A stretch of 51,941 nt of DNA. Source: an uncultured Planctomycetaceae bacterium (lineage in GTDB: Bacteria > Planctomycetota > Planctomycetia > Gemmatales > Gemmataceae). The stretch's first letter is position 1. Each line of letters begins with the position of its first letter. The notes under the pieces are model-generated. The model was not told the origin of the DNA, did no database searches, and saw nothing but the letters and a program-made list of their open reading frames with translations. Of this stretch, positions 25,070 to 33,872 are shown in pieces. Where the stretch lies: NCBI GenBank assembly GCA_903960945.1, contig CAJCCR010000410.1:1-51941 (forward strand), written 5' to 3'. The position numbers were made by a program, and so were the translations under genes.

Positions 25070-25612
25070 TTAATCTTTTTTTGGTGCAAGCATGGCAGTC
25101 ATTTTCTTGCCTTCCATTGATGGAGCTTTCTCCACTTTGGCAAATTCTTGTAGTTTTTCCAAGATTAAATCGATAATCCGCTTACCTTCTTCAATATGCT
25201 GCAATTCCCGACCCTTGAATATCACATTTACCTGAACTTTGTCTTTATGCTCTAAAAACTTACGAGCCTGATTGATTTTTGTTTCAATATCGTGATCCCC
25301 AGTCTTTGGCCTAACTCGTAATTCTTTGATTTTCTGCTGGTGGACCTTGGTTTTGTTGTTTTTTAGCGATTGTTGATAACGAAACTTGCCGTAATCAAGA
25401 ATCTTGCAAACAGGCGGTCTTTCGTTGGGGTTAACCTCAACAAGATCTAATTCTGCTTCTCGGGCCATTTCTAATGCTTGAAAAGTGGGAATTACTCCAA
25501 CAAATTCACCGTTAGCACCAATAACACGAACTGGAGAGATGCGTATTTGTTCATTCATGCGAAGGCCCCGGTCTTGGGGAGCCGTTGAGGGGGGGTTAGG
25601 ACGCTCGTTGAT
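25070..25612 (-). CDS. infC: Translation initiation factor IF-3 (probable ATC start)
   Basis: IF-3 binds the 30S subunit and checks start-codon pairing. N-terminal domain MNEQIRISPVRVIGANGEFVGVIPT, linker YQQSLKNNKTKVHQQKIKELRVRP and C-terminal domain (GDHDIETKINQARKFLEHKDKVQVNVIFKGREL) are complete. The start is unusual. The only nearby ATG (25558) has no clear ribosome site and gives 163 residues; an ATC at 25610-25612 has GGAG eight bases ahead (25621-25624) and gives 180 residues, the normal length. Many infC genes use AUU or AUC starts, through which IF-3 limits its own synthesis. The open frame continues to 25678 with no support. Confidence 0.9.
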   Translation of the reverse strand: MNERPNPPSTAPQDRGLRMNEQIRISPVRVIGANGEFVGVIPTFQALEMAREAELDLVEVNPNERPPVCKILDYGKFRYQQSLKNNKTKVHQQKIKELRVRPKTGDHDIETKINQARKFLEHKDKVQVNVIFKGRELQHIEEGKRIIDLILEKLQEFAKVEKAPSMEGKKMTAMLAPKKD

Positions 25613-25781
25613 ACCTGTTTCTCCAAAAAAACTAATGATGTTGGCAACGCCGGCGCGAAAAACCAACGAATTATACAAAGTTAGAAGCCGGGCCTCATTA
25701 AAACAATCTAGGTTGTTTATAAGGGTATTATAGAATTTACCACGGTAGTTGTGGAATTGGAAAGAGAAAGATTCAATATTT

Positions 25782-26021
25782 TTAAGGAATTGCCTCTACA
25801 AAATCGATTTCGGGCAGATGTTTGCGAAGTTCCTCTTCGATTCCAAAGAGCACGGCCCTGACCGCACTTGGGCACGAACCGCAAGTTCCCAATAAGCGAA
25901 CTTGCAAAATTTTTCCATCCAATCCCGCGACTTCGATTCTGCCTCCATCCATTTGCAATGCTGGTTCAACATGCACTAATATGGCTTTTTTACAGGCTTC
26001 TAGAAGGTTATCGGTTTCCAT
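25782..26021 (-). CDS. NifU C-terminal-domain Fe-S scaffold-like protein
   Basis: A 79-residue stand-alone NifU C-terminal domain (Nfu type), which carries or transfers iron-sulfur clusters through its CxxC. The motif LGTCGSCPSAVRAV (about residue 46) and the lead HVEPALQMDGGRIEVAGLDG are typical. ATG at 26021. It is between infC and ribF but with 103- and 69-base gaps, so it is probably its own unit. Confidence 0.9.
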   Translation of the reverse strand: METDNLLEACKKAILVHVEPALQMDGGRIEVAGLDGKILQVRLLGTCGSCPSAVRAVLFGIEEELRKHLPEIDFVEAIP

Positions 26022-26090
26022 TAATTATCTCGTTTCATAAGTTTTGTATTCTTTTTTTTATTATTAGACACGGTTGCGCTTTTAAAAGAA

Positions 26091-27047
26091 TTAGGGGTTA
26101 TCTGCAAATACAAGATGGCGCGTTTGTTGGATATCCAACTCCAATTGTTGGACCAAAGCATTTTTATCTACAAAAGTTTTGACGTTTCGGATTTTTTCTA
26201 AAAAATTGATTTCTATGGTGTGATCATACAAATCCCCCTCGAAGTCGAGTAAATGAGCCTCAACTTTTTGAGATAACTCCGAAAATGTGGGATTTGGGCC
26301 TATGTTTACAGCAGTTGCATAGGTTTTATTGCCAATGTTGCACAAAGCAGCGTACACGCCATTCATGGGTAAAAGCGTTTGAATGTTTTCGAGGTTTGCG
26401 GTGGGGAACCCGATGGTACGGCCTCTTTTAGCGCCTGAAACGACTTTTCCTTCGATGGAATAGGTTCGCCCGAGGAGCTTTTTTGCCTGAAGCATATCCC
26501 CGGTTTGGATGGCTTTTCGAATCCTACTGCTGGAAACTAATTCGTTATCGACCAGAAAAGGGGTGGCAATGGTGCCCAAGATGTTTCGGTTTAGGCATAA
26601 TTCTTTAAGTAGATCGATGTTTCCTGTTCGATTTTTACCGAAGTGAAAATCGGGCCCTTCAACAATTCCTTGGGCTTTAAAGGTTTCAAAGATTATTTTT
26701 TCAAAGAATTCTTCTGCTTGTAGTTCCAACAATCCATCATCTGTTTTTAACACTGCAACGAAGTCTGCACCCGCAGCGTGCAAAAGTTTTTTCTTCTGTT
26801 CAAGTGTGCTTAGAAAACTTAGGTTGATGCCTGGCCTTAAAATTAAAAGAGGATGGGGGTAAAAGGTGATTGCGACGATGGGTGCAGGGGGTTGGGAAAT
26901 CGTTTTTCCCAATGTTTTCATTTGTGTAATAAGGTTTTTGTGCCCTTCATGCACGCCATCAAAGTTCCCAATCGAGATGATTGCTCCCCGGGAATGGGCG
27001 GGGATATCAAGGCTTTTCCATGAAGGCACAATTGGATTTGAGGTCAT
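26091..27047 (-). CDS. ribF: Bifunctional riboflavin kinase / FAD synthetase
   Basis: Turns riboflavin into FMN and FMN into FAD. The 318-residue protein has the N-terminal nucleotidyltransferase domain (SIGNFDGVHEGHKNLI; EGPDFHFGKNRTGNI; VSSSRIRKAIQTGD) and the C-terminal riboflavin kinase domain (GAKRGRTIGFPTANLE; VNIGPNPTFS; VEAHLLDFEGDLYD). Length normal. No FMN riboswitch is visible upstream; the gene is divergent from rnpB. Confidence 0.95.
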   Translation of the reverse strand: MTSNPIVPSWKSLDIPAHSRGAIISIGNFDGVHEGHKNLITQMKTLGKTISQPPAPIVAITFYPHPLLILRPGINLSFLSTLEQKKKLLHAAGADFVAVLKTDDGLLELQAEEFFEKIIFETFKAQGIVEGPDFHFGKNRTGNIDLLKELCLNRNILGTIATPFLVDNELVSSSRIRKAIQTGDMLQAKKLLGRTYSIEGKVVSGAKRGRTIGFPTANLENIQTLLPMNGVYAALCNIGNKTYATAVNIGPNPTFSELSQKVEAHLLDFEGDLYDHTIEINFLEKIRNVKTFVDKNALVQQLELDIQQTRHLVFADNP

Positions 27048-27109
27048 CTCTTCTACCAGTTACTCAAGGGTTTAATTTGCAATTCGAATAACCCACCCTC
27101 CATAAGCAG

Positions 27110-27115
27110 TATACT
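27110..27115 (+). promoter_or_regulatory. Candidate -10 element of rnpB
   Basis: TATACT lies 11 bases before the inferred 5' end of the RNase P RNA. No good -35 hexamer is seen at the expected distance. Confidence 0.4.
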
Positions 27116-27126
27116 GGAATTATTCA

Positions 27127-27531
27127 CAAGCTGGTTGGATAGTCGCTGCTGCTTTGAAAAAAGCGGGAGAGGAAAGTCCGGGCTCCATAGGACACGGTGG
27201 TGGGTAACTCCCACCGTCCGAAGTAGCATACTTAACTGTGTGTTGCGTAAGGGTAGGGAAAGTGCAACAGAAAGATACCGCCCCAAAAGGGTAAGGGTGA
27301 AATGGCGGGGGAATGCAAATTCCTTAATGTAAGAGCCCACCAGCAGCCTGGTGACAGGCTGGCTCGGCAAACCCCACCGGGAGCAAGGCCAAATAAGAAG
27401 GAAGGACTGGTCCGGTCCGTTTGACCTTCGGGTAGGTCGCTCGAGCGTTCGGGTAACCGTTCGCCTAGATAAATGGCTATCATCTTGCCTTTTTAAGGCG
27501 AGATACAGAACCCGGCTTATAGGCTGGCTTG
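27127..27531 (+). ncRNA. rnpB: RNase P RNA, bacterial type A
   Basis: The catalytic RNA that trims tRNA 5' leaders. Conserved blocks appear in order: GAGGAAAGTCCGGGCTCC (27168-27185, CR-I), AAGGGTGAAATGG, GTAAGAGCCCACC, GGCAAACCCCACC, GGGAGCAAGGCCAAATAAG, GGTCGCTCGAG, CCTAGATAAATGGCTATC, and the 3' core ACAGAACCCGGCTTATAGG. The 5' CAAGCTGG (27127-27134) and 3' CTGGCTTG (27524-27531) form P1 with two G-U pairs, which sets the ends within a few bases. Its 3' end lies about ten bases from the convergent DUF1501 stop; a separate terminator is not obvious. Confidence 0.97.
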
Positions 27532-27541
27532 TGAATATTCT

Positions 27542-28930
27542 TTACACCGCATTTTTGATGATCTGGCCTCTGCAAATCGGCATTGGCCTGCCTTGGATAT
27601 CGTGGATTTCGGTATCTGGAGCGATTCCCATTTGATTATAAATGGTGGCATGCAAATCTTGCGGCCTGATTGGTTGGTCTTTTACATAGGCCCCGGTTTT
27701 ATCGGAAGAGCCAATAACTTGGCCCCCCTTAATTCCACCACCTGCTAAAGCCGCTGAAAACACATGGCCCCAGTGGTCTCTTCCTGCATTGCCATTATGT
27801 TTTGGAGTACGACCAAACTCACCCGCCCAAACCACTAAAGTATCCTTTAATAATCCCCGGTATTCGAGATCTTCCAAAAGAGCGGAATAAGATTGATCCA
27901 TAACGGGCATCAATTCCTTTTTAAGTTTCTCGGCATTTTTTGCGTGGGTATCCCAGCTGGGGCTACCTTGTGGTTCGTTTGCGAAACGAGTCCAGTTCAC
28001 TTGGATCATGGGCACGCCGGATTCAACCAGCCTTCGTGCTAGCAATACGCTTTGGCCCCAGCGATTTTTTCCATACCTTTCCCGCATCGAATCCGGTTCA
28101 AGGTTTAGATTAAAGGCTTTGCGGGTTGCTTCACCACTCATCAAATTAAGGGCCTGTTTGGTCTGGTTTTCAAACTGCTTTTGATTTTTGTTAGACTGGT
28201 TCTTGGATGCGCTGTTGTTCACGGATTCAAGAATTTTCAGCCTTTCATCAAATCGTTTGTCGTTAATTCCCTCTGCAAGGGTCAGGCCCGGAATTTGAAA
28301 CTCTGCGGATTCGGGGTGACAATTGATCAGCCAAGGGTTGCTGGCACGGCCTAAAAAACCAGCATCTTGCCCGGGCCAGGTGATTCCCCCATCGTTCCAT
28401 ATGTGCTCTGGCAGCACGATTGCCTCTGGTTTTACAGAAGCCGACCCTAAAAGTTTTTGAATGATTGCAGCAAAACTCGGGGTGTCATTGGGCGCACCCG
28501 GTTTAGCATTTTCGAAATTCATTGGTTGGTGCGGGGTTCCCGTTAACATCGAGTAACCGCTGGAAGAATGGGCGTTATCGTTGGTCATCATCGACCGAAG
28601 TACGCAGATTTTATTGGTTAAAAGCGCAGTTTTAGGCATCAATTCGCAGACTTTTAAGCCTACGGTGGTTGTGCTAATTGGCTGGTAAGGGCCGCGGATT
28701 TCTATCGGGGCTTCTGGCTTTGGATCCCAAGTCTCGTGCTGGGGTGGCCCACCTGTGAGGTATAAAAAGATGCAGGCTTTTGCTTTTCGTTCCTTAGCAA
28801 ATTTGTAACTTGCGGCTTTTGCATCCCCAAAACCCATTCCTAGAAGGCTTAAACCTCCTAGACTTATCCAATCGCGACGGTTAATGCCATCGCATAAACG
28901 GGTGGGTTTTGAGTCAAGTATTGAAATCAT
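27542..28930 (-). CDS. DUF1501 protein (Tat-type signal)
   Basis: A 462-residue DUF1501 protein, a sulfatase/alkaline-phosphatase-like fold common in planctomycetes. It starts with a twin-arginine-type signal (GINRRDWISLGGLSLLGMG) and carries family motifs FLYLTGGPPQHETWDPKP, LTNKICVLRSMMTNDNAHSS, LVVWAGEFGRTPKHNGNAGRDHWGHVFS and DLHATIYNQMGI. Substrate unknown. Unlike the two other DUF1501 genes here (37629, 47141) it has no DUF1549/DUF1553 partner beside it. Confidence 0.9.
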   Translation of the reverse strand: MISILDSKPTRLCDGINRRDWISLGGLSLLGMGFGDAKAASYKFAKERKAKACIFLYLTGGPPQHETWDPKPEAPIEIRGPYQPISTTTVGLKVCELMPKTALLTNKICVLRSMMTNDNAHSSSGYSMLTGTPHQPMNFENAKPGAPNDTPSFAAIIQKLLGSASVKPEAIVLPEHIWNDGGITWPGQDAGFLGRASNPWLINCHPESAEFQIPGLTLAEGINDKRFDERLKILESVNNSASKNQSNKNQKQFENQTKQALNLMSGEATRKAFNLNLEPDSMRERYGKNRWGQSVLLARRLVESGVPMIQVNWTRFANEPQGSPSWDTHAKNAEKLKKELMPVMDQSYSALLEDLEYRGLLKDTLVVWAGEFGRTPKHNGNAGRDHWGHVFSAALAGGGIKGGQVIGSSDKTGAYVKDQPIRPQDLHATIYNQMGIAPDTEIHDIQGRPMPICRGQIIKNAV

Positions 28931-29040
28931 AGTTTCTCCATCTGGTAGGTAGGAGCAATTTACTCTTATTTCTTTATCGGATCAAGTAATAACTGGGCAT
29001 TAAAATTGGTTCGGGTTTAACTTCAATATTGGAGCACAGA

Positions 29041-29646
29041 ATGAAAGAATTAGTGATTGGTACAAAAAATAAATCAAAACTTAAAGAAATAAAAGAAATC
29101 TATGTCGACTTACCTTTTAATTGCATCGATCTTGGCACCTTCCCTAATATTTCTGAGGTGGTAGAAGATGGCTCCAGCTTTGCTGAAAATGCTGCGAAAA
29201 AAGCTTCGGGCTATGCTTTGCAGGTAGGCAAATGGGTTTTAGCTGAAGATAGTGGTTTGGTCGTTCCTGTTCTTAAAGGTGACCCAGGCATTCACTCTGC
29301 ACGCTATGCGGGGGAGCATGGTGGCGATGCAGCCAACAACACCAAACTTTTACAAGAATTAAGCAAATATCCCGCTGAAAACCGGGATGCTTACTATATT
29401 TGCGTGGCTTGTTTGGCCGACCCTCAAGGCAAAGTTATGGCTCTGACGGAAGGAAAATGTCATGGCAGAATTATTTCTGATTACTTGGGGCAGGGAGGTT
29501 TTGGCTACGATCCCTTGTTTTTGGTTTTGGAGTATCATCAGACTTTTGGCGAATTAAGTTCTCGGGTTAAACATGCAATTAGTCATCGAAGTAAAGCTTT
29601 GGCTCAATTACGGCCGACTTTGTGGCAACTAATCAGTAATTCTTAA
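29041..29646 (+). CDS. rdgB: Non-canonical purine NTP pyrophosphatase (RdgB/HAM1)
   Basis: Hydrolyses dITP, ITP and XTP to monophosphates, keeping deaminated purines out of DNA and RNA. The 201-residue protein has GTKNKSKLKEI at the N-terminus, LAEDSGLVVPVLKGDPGIHSARYAG, and GGFGYDPLFLV, which hold the substrate and metal ligands, and the late SHRSKAL motif. The ATG at 29041 has GGAG seven bases ahead; the frame is open four codons further to a TTG, which is less likely. Confidence 0.95.
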   Translation: MKELVIGTKNKSKLKEIKEIYVDLPFNCIDLGTFPNISEVVEDGSSFAENAAKKASGYALQVGKWVLAEDSGLVVPVLKGDPGIHSARYAGEHGGDAANNTKLLQELSKYPAENRDAYYICVACLADPQGKVMALTEGKCHGRIISDYLGQGGFGYDPLFLVLEYHQTFGELSSRVKHAISHRSKALAQLRPTLWQLISNS

Positions 29647-29698
29647 TTCTGAGACTGCTTTTTTAACAAGGAACTTGATTTATTTTGCCTTATAGAGT

Positions 29699-29727
29699 TT
29701 GACCCCTGTTTGGTTTTCCAATAAACT
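29699..29727 (+). promoter_or_regulatory. Promoter of rpsB-tsf
   Basis: TTGACC (29699-29704), 17 bases, TAAACT (29722-29727), followed by a leader of about 125 bases before rpsB. Confidence 0.65.
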
Positions 29728-29771
29728 ATCTTTTTAGCAAATGCTATTGCTTCTTTGTTGATTTATCGATG

Positions 29772-29820
29772 GTCGGTTCCCTGTGGTTATATCATCACAA
29801 GTAAGATGCACCGGGACGAC
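29772..29820 (+). promoter_or_regulatory. Candidate structured leader of rpsB
   Basis: GTCG/CGAC, TCCC/GGGA and GTG/CAC pair in order to make an 11-bp stem with a 2-base bulge and one mismatch, 40 bases ahead of the rpsB start and downstream of the promoter. S2 controls its own mRNA in other bacteria, so this may be its binding site. No T-run follows. Confidence 0.4.
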
Positions 29821-29858
29821 TTTGGTCAAAAATATCTGCAAAAGCGGGAGAGTGCTGC

Positions 29859-30725
29859 GTGGCGATTGTCCAAGTAAAAGATCTTATCGAAGCTGGAGTT
29901 CATTTTGGCCATAGAGCCAGTCGTTGGAACCCTAAGATGCGGCCGTACATCTACGGCAAACGCAATCTTATCCATATTATCGACTTGCGTGAAACCGTTA
30001 GGGGCCTTTTGCGCGCCTTCCGTTTCCTTACCAAGCTTTCTGCTTCTGGTAGCCAAATCCTATTTGTTGGCACCAAGCGCCAAGCAAAAGACACCATCGA
30101 AACTGAAGCTCGCCGTTGTGGCATGCCTTTCGTTTCCGAAAGATGGTTGGGTGGTACCCTTACTAATCACCGTACAATTCGCGATCGTTTAAAAAGATTG
30201 GCAGAACTCGAAGCTATGTGGCTTCCCTCTTACGAAAACCCTGCCAAGGTTGATTTGGTTGCTTATATCAAGACCATGCTTAACGAGTCTGGTAAGCTTG
30301 ATATTCATAAAGCTCCCGAAACCAGCGTTATTCGTAGCTATAGCAAAAAGATGATTTCTAATTTAAGCCGTGAGCTTACCAAGATTCAACGAAACTTGTC
30401 TGGTATCCGCGAGATGCACAGGCTTCCTGATGCTTTGGTTATCGTTGATCCTAGGCGTGAACATATTGCTATTAAAGAAGCAAAGCGCATGGGTATTGCA
30501 ACCGTTGCGTTGATTGATACCGATAGCGATCCAGATGATGTTGATTTGCCAATTCCTGCCAACGATGATAGCATTCGTTCGGTGGAACTTGTTCTTGCAA
30601 AGCTTGCAGATGCAATTATCGAAGGCCGTGCAGCGTTGGCAACGGAGCAGGCAACTGCACCAAGGCCAAGGCCTGCGCCAAGTGGTACTGCTGGCACAGT
30701 ACGTGCTCCTGCAATTGTTGATTAA
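29859..30725 (+). CDS. rpsB: 30S ribosomal protein S2
   Basis: A 288-residue small-subunit ribosomal protein. Motifs: [78 protein letters not shown] and the late [13 protein letters not shown]. The C-terminal 40 residues are an Ala/Pro-rich tail beyond the usual end. GTG start at 29859 with GGGAG about eight bases ahead. Followed by tsf after 54 bases, the common order. Confidence 0.97.
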   Translation: MAIVQVKDLIEAGVHFGHRASRWNPKMRPYIYGKRNLIHIIDLRETVRGLLRAFRFLTKLSASGSQILFVGTKRQAKDTIETEARRCGMPFVSERWLGGTLTNHRTIRDRLKRLAELEAMWLPSYENPAKVDLVAYIKTMLNESGKLDIHKAPETSVIRSYSKKMISNLSRELTKIQRNLSGIREMHRLPDALVIVDPRREHIAIKEAKRMGIATVALIDTDSDPDDVDLPIPANDDSIRSVELVLAKLADAIIEGRAALATEQATAPRPRPAPSGTAGTVRAPAIVD

Positions 30726-30779
30726 ATTTGGTGTTTGTTTCAGTTAACATAAGTTTTGATCTATTTTAGGTGAATTAGT

Positions 30780-31619
30780 ATGAGTGCTATTTCCGCTGGC
30801 GTTGTTAAGTCTTTGCGTGATCGAACCAATGCACCCATGATGGATTGCAAGGAAGCCCTTGTTGAAGCCAAAGGTGATGTTGAAGTTGCAGTAGCTATCT
30901 TGCGTAAGAAAAATGCTGCGATTCAAGCAAAGAAAGGTGAGCGCGAAACTGCTGAAGGCAGAATTGCGTTTCATATCGACCCTGCTGCTAAAATTGCTGC
31001 CCTTATGGAAGTTCGTTGCGAAAGCGGCCCTGTTATCAATAGCGAACATTTTATTTCACTTGCTAATGATCTTGTAGCTCAAGTTGTTGTTTCTAATCCT
31101 GAAAGTTTAGAAGCCTTGGTTGCACAACCTTTTCACAAAGATCCATCCCGTAAAGTTAATGATCGAATTGCTGACGTAGTTGGTTTGATTCGTGAAAACA
31201 TGAAGGCTGCCAAGTTCGTCAGGCTGCAAGGCGGTCACTTCGGTTCTTACATTCATCATGATGGTACGGTTGGTGTTTTGATCCAAGTCGAAGGCGCAAA
31301 AACTGATGAGCAAATTCTTCGTGATATTTGCATGCATATTGCTGCTAAAAATCCTTTAGTTGCAACCCGCGAAGAACTCAGTAAAGATGTTGTCGATAAG
31401 GAATTCCAAATTGCTCGTGATGCTGCTGCAGCATCTGGTAAGCCTGCTAATATTGTCGAGAAAATTGCAGAAGGTAAAGTCAAAACTTGGCTTGCTGAAA
31501 ATGTCCTCCTTGAACAACCTTTTATCAAGGAAGAAAAGAAAACTGTTGGCGAAATTCTTAACGGCGCTGGACTCAAATTTGTCCGCTTTGTCCGTTACAG
31601 GGTTGGGGAATTAAGCTAA
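30780..31619 (+). CDS. tsf: Elongation factor Ts
   Basis: Nucleotide exchange factor for EF-Tu. 279 residues: N-terminal UBA-like part with VKSLRDRTNAPMMDCKEALVEA, the core with VRCESGPVINSEHFISLANDL and a coiled region near IVEKIAEGKVKTWLAENVLLEQPFI. Normal length. Starts ATG 30780 with AGGTGA ahead. Cotranscribed with rpsB. Confidence 0.97.
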   Translation: MSAISAGVVKSLRDRTNAPMMDCKEALVEAKGDVEVAVAILRKKNAAIQAKKGERETAEGRIAFHIDPAAKIAALMEVRCESGPVINSEHFISLANDLVAQVVVSNPESLEALVAQPFHKDPSRKVNDRIADVVGLIRENMKAAKFVRLQGGHFGSYIHHDGTVGVLIQVEGAKTDEQILRDICMHIAAKNPLVATREELSKDVVDKEFQIARDAAAASGKPANIVEKIAEGKVKTWLAENVLLEQPFIKEEKKTVGEILNGAGLKFVRFVRYRVGELS

Positions 31620-31686
31620 TTAATCTTTCTTTTAATGTTCACTTTATTATAGAAACGCTCACTCAACCCGGCGAAATGGACAAGAG

Positions 31687-33057
31687 ATGAGCGTTATTTT
31701 TTCGCATCAGCCAAACCCTAAAGTCACTTTTCTAGGCGCAGCAGGAACCGTTACAGGCTCCATGCATCTATTGCAATATAAAGACTTCAACATCCTTCTT
31801 GATTGCGGGCTCGAACGAGACAAGAATACCGTACTTAAAGACGATGAGTTTCCTTTTGATCCCGAAGTTATTGATGCCGTAATCCTTAGTCATAATCATT
31901 CCGATCATTGTGGTAAATTGCCCGCACTTGCTAGAAAAGGCTTTCGCGGACAGGTTTATTGCACCCCTGCAAGCAAAGATTTGCTGGGCGTTGTTCTTAA
32001 AGATTCGGTCAACATTCAGGAAAAAGAAGCCAAGCTTCGCAACAAAACAAAAAACCGTACAGTTCCCTCGCAAAACGATACCTTCTCGATTTTGGATCGC
32101 TGTGTTCCGCTTGATTACGGTAAAACTTTAGAGATTCGTAACGGGATCAGTCTCCGCTTTCATGATGCTGGTCATTTGCTCGGTTCTGCAATTTCTGAAA
32201 TTTCGATTGGTAAGGGTGACAAAGTTTTTAAGATCACCTATACCGGCGATCTTGGGCGTTTTGGCCTGCCTTTTCATACTAACCCTTCTCCTGTGCCCGC
32301 TGCTGATCTTTTGATTTGTGAAAGCACTTACGGGGGCAAGTATCACGATAACGAAGAAAAGATGGCCGCGAAATTAGACATCGTCATGCGCGATACCATT
32401 AAAAGGGGTGGCAAAATTCTTATGCCAGCCTTTAGTTTGGGCCGCACTCAAATGCTTCTTTATTATCTTGAAACTTGGATGCTCCAAAATAAGATTCCAA
32501 GGCTTCCCATATTTCTTGATAGCCCTCTTGCTGTTGAAATCAGTAGGGTCTACAAGAGATATAACAAGCACCTTTCCGTTAATTGGAATTCTGAATCCGA
32601 AAATATCATGATTCTGGATTCTTGGGAAGAAGCTCAAACCGCAAGCTTCCACCCCAAGCCTGCAATTATTGTTGCTTCAGGCGGGATGTGTGAGGGCGGG
32701 AAAATCCTTTCCCACCTTAAAAATCATCTTGATGATCCTAGAACCAGTATCGCCCTAGTTAGTTTTCAAGCTCCCACTACTTTGGGCTCAAAGCTTCTAG
32801 AAAAGAAGCCTTCGGTTTATTTTCATGGGAAGTCTTGGAACAAATGGGCTGAAATCCACGAAATCAAAGGCTTTTCTGGCCATGCGGATCAAACTGATTT
32901 TAATAAACTGCTTTCGCCCATTGCTAAAACTTCAGGGCATGTGCGGTTGGTGCATGGCGAACCAGAATCCGCCAAGGCTCTTGCTTCTGAATTATCAAAA
33001 TTAGGTTTTAAAGATGTAAAGCCGGTTCGCAGGGGAGAATCGGTCACCCTCACTTGA
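31687..33057 (+). CDS. Beta-CASP metallo-beta-lactamase-fold RNA-processing exonuclease-like protein
   Basis: A 456-residue MBL-fold protein of the CPSF/YSH1-like beta-CASP group, typical of RNA nucleases. The zinc motifs are visible: GAAGTVTGSMHLL near the start, LSHNHSDHCGKLPAL, HDAGHLLGSA, YTGDLGRFG, then beta-CASP ESTYGGKYH, PAFSLGRTQMLLYYLE, the VASGGMCEGGKIL motif and GFSGHADQTDF. Length normal. It probably degrades or matures RNA; the exact substrate is unknown. The next gene, a histidine phosphatase, starts after 12 bases. Confidence 0.92.
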   Translation: MSVIFSHQPNPKVTFLGAAGTVTGSMHLLQYKDFNILLDCGLERDKNTVLKDDEFPFDPEVIDAVILSHNHSDHCGKLPALARKGFRGQVYCTPASKDLLGVVLKDSVNIQEKEAKLRNKTKNRTVPSQNDTFSILDRCVPLDYGKTLEIRNGISLRFHDAGHLLGSAISEISIGKGDKVFKITYTGDLGRFGLPFHTNPSPVPAADLLICESTYGGKYHDNEEKMAAKLDIVMRDTIKRGGKILMPAFSLGRTQMLLYYLETWMLQNKIPRLPIFLDSPLAVEISRVYKRYNKHLSVNWNSESENIMILDSWEEAQTASFHPKPAIIVASGGMCEGGKILSHLKNHLDDPRTSIALVSFQAPTTLGSKLLEKKPSVYFHGKSWNKWAEIHEIKGFSGHADQTDFNKLLSPIAKTSGHVRLVHGEPESAKALASELSKLGFKDVKPVRRGESVTLT

Positions 33058-33069
33058 TTTTTATTTGAG

Positions 33070-33789
33070 GTGAAGCAGATGCAAAGGCGCATTTATCTTC
33101 TCAGACATGGCGATGTAAGTTATTTTTCCTCCGATGGCCAACCTGTTTCGTTTCAACATGCCACCCTTAATGATCATGGTATTGCCCAGGCAATTGCACT
33201 GGGTGAGATACTCGCTCCAATTGCTTTTCAAAAATATATCTTCAGTGGTTTATTGCGTTCGCATCAAACCATGGATCTGGTAGTGGGTAAACGGGAGGTT
33301 GGTAGTTCTCCTGATTTCCAATCGTTCCCAGATTTTAGTGAAATTCAGCCCGGTGCAATTCATACTTTTCCTGGTACTGATTTTGATCACTGGAAAAATT
33401 ACTTTTTATCAGCCCTTGGCCCGGGGCTTAACTTTGAGTCTCGTTTTATGAGTGGAGAAACTTTTTCTGATTTCACCAATCGTGTTAACCGCTCTCTTCG
33501 TAATTTGCTTGAAGATTCTTCTTGGGAAAACGCCTTGGTGATTGCTCATAGTGTGGTTAATCGTTGGATCCTTTGCAGGTTTCTTGGTTTGGGACTTGAT
33601 GGGATTCATGCGATTGAGCAGGACCCGGGTTGTATGAATGTGATAGATATTTTTCCGGATGGAAAGGGCATTATCAGGCTGATGAATTACACTCCGGGGG
33701 ATCGTGCAAAAGTTCATCTTCGGAAAAACAGCTTGGAAACGCTGTTTGAGCAATCTGTTGAGGCGCACAAAAAAAATAACCCCACCTGA
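33070..33789 (+). CDS. Histidine phosphatase family protein
   Basis: A 239-residue phosphoglycerate-mutase-like phosphatase with the phosphohistidine motif YLLRHGDVSY at the start, a second arginine near FSGLLRSHQTM, the acid region FPDFSEIQPG and the second histidine in LVIAHSVVNRW. Members dephosphorylate sugars, nucleotides or proteins; nothing here fixes the substrate. It follows the beta-CASP gene by 12 bases on the same strand, so a joint RNA- or nucleotide-related operon is possible. Confidence 0.88.
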   Translation: MKQMQRRIYLLRHGDVSYFSSDGQPVSFQHATLNDHGIAQAIALGEILAPIAFQKYIFSGLLRSHQTMDLVVGKREVGSSPDFQSFPDFSEIQPGAIHTFPGTDFDHWKNYFLSALGPGLNFESRFMSGETFSDFTNRVNRSLRNLLEDSSWENALVIAHSVVNRWILCRFLGLGLDGIHAIEQDPGCMNVIDIFPDGKGIIRLMNYTPGDRAKVHLRKNSLETLFEQSVEAHKKNNPT

Positions 33790-33872
33790 AAAAATCGCTT
33801 TTCTAATAATGTTTGATGTTTCTGGTTATGTTACAATTAAGTAACTTTAACATGCTTATCGGACTCACCAAA

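Noticed and set aside
27135-27483. ORFs on both strands within 27053-27635
   Set aside because: They fall within the RNase P RNA gene, whose conserved blocks account for the sequence.
29029-29040. TTG start for rdgB
   Set aside because: The ATG at 29041 directly follows the ribosome site and matches the family N-terminus.
33813-33872. TTG and early ATG starts of the large LamG protein
   Set aside because: They place 20 unlike residues before a clean signal peptide that begins at 33873.
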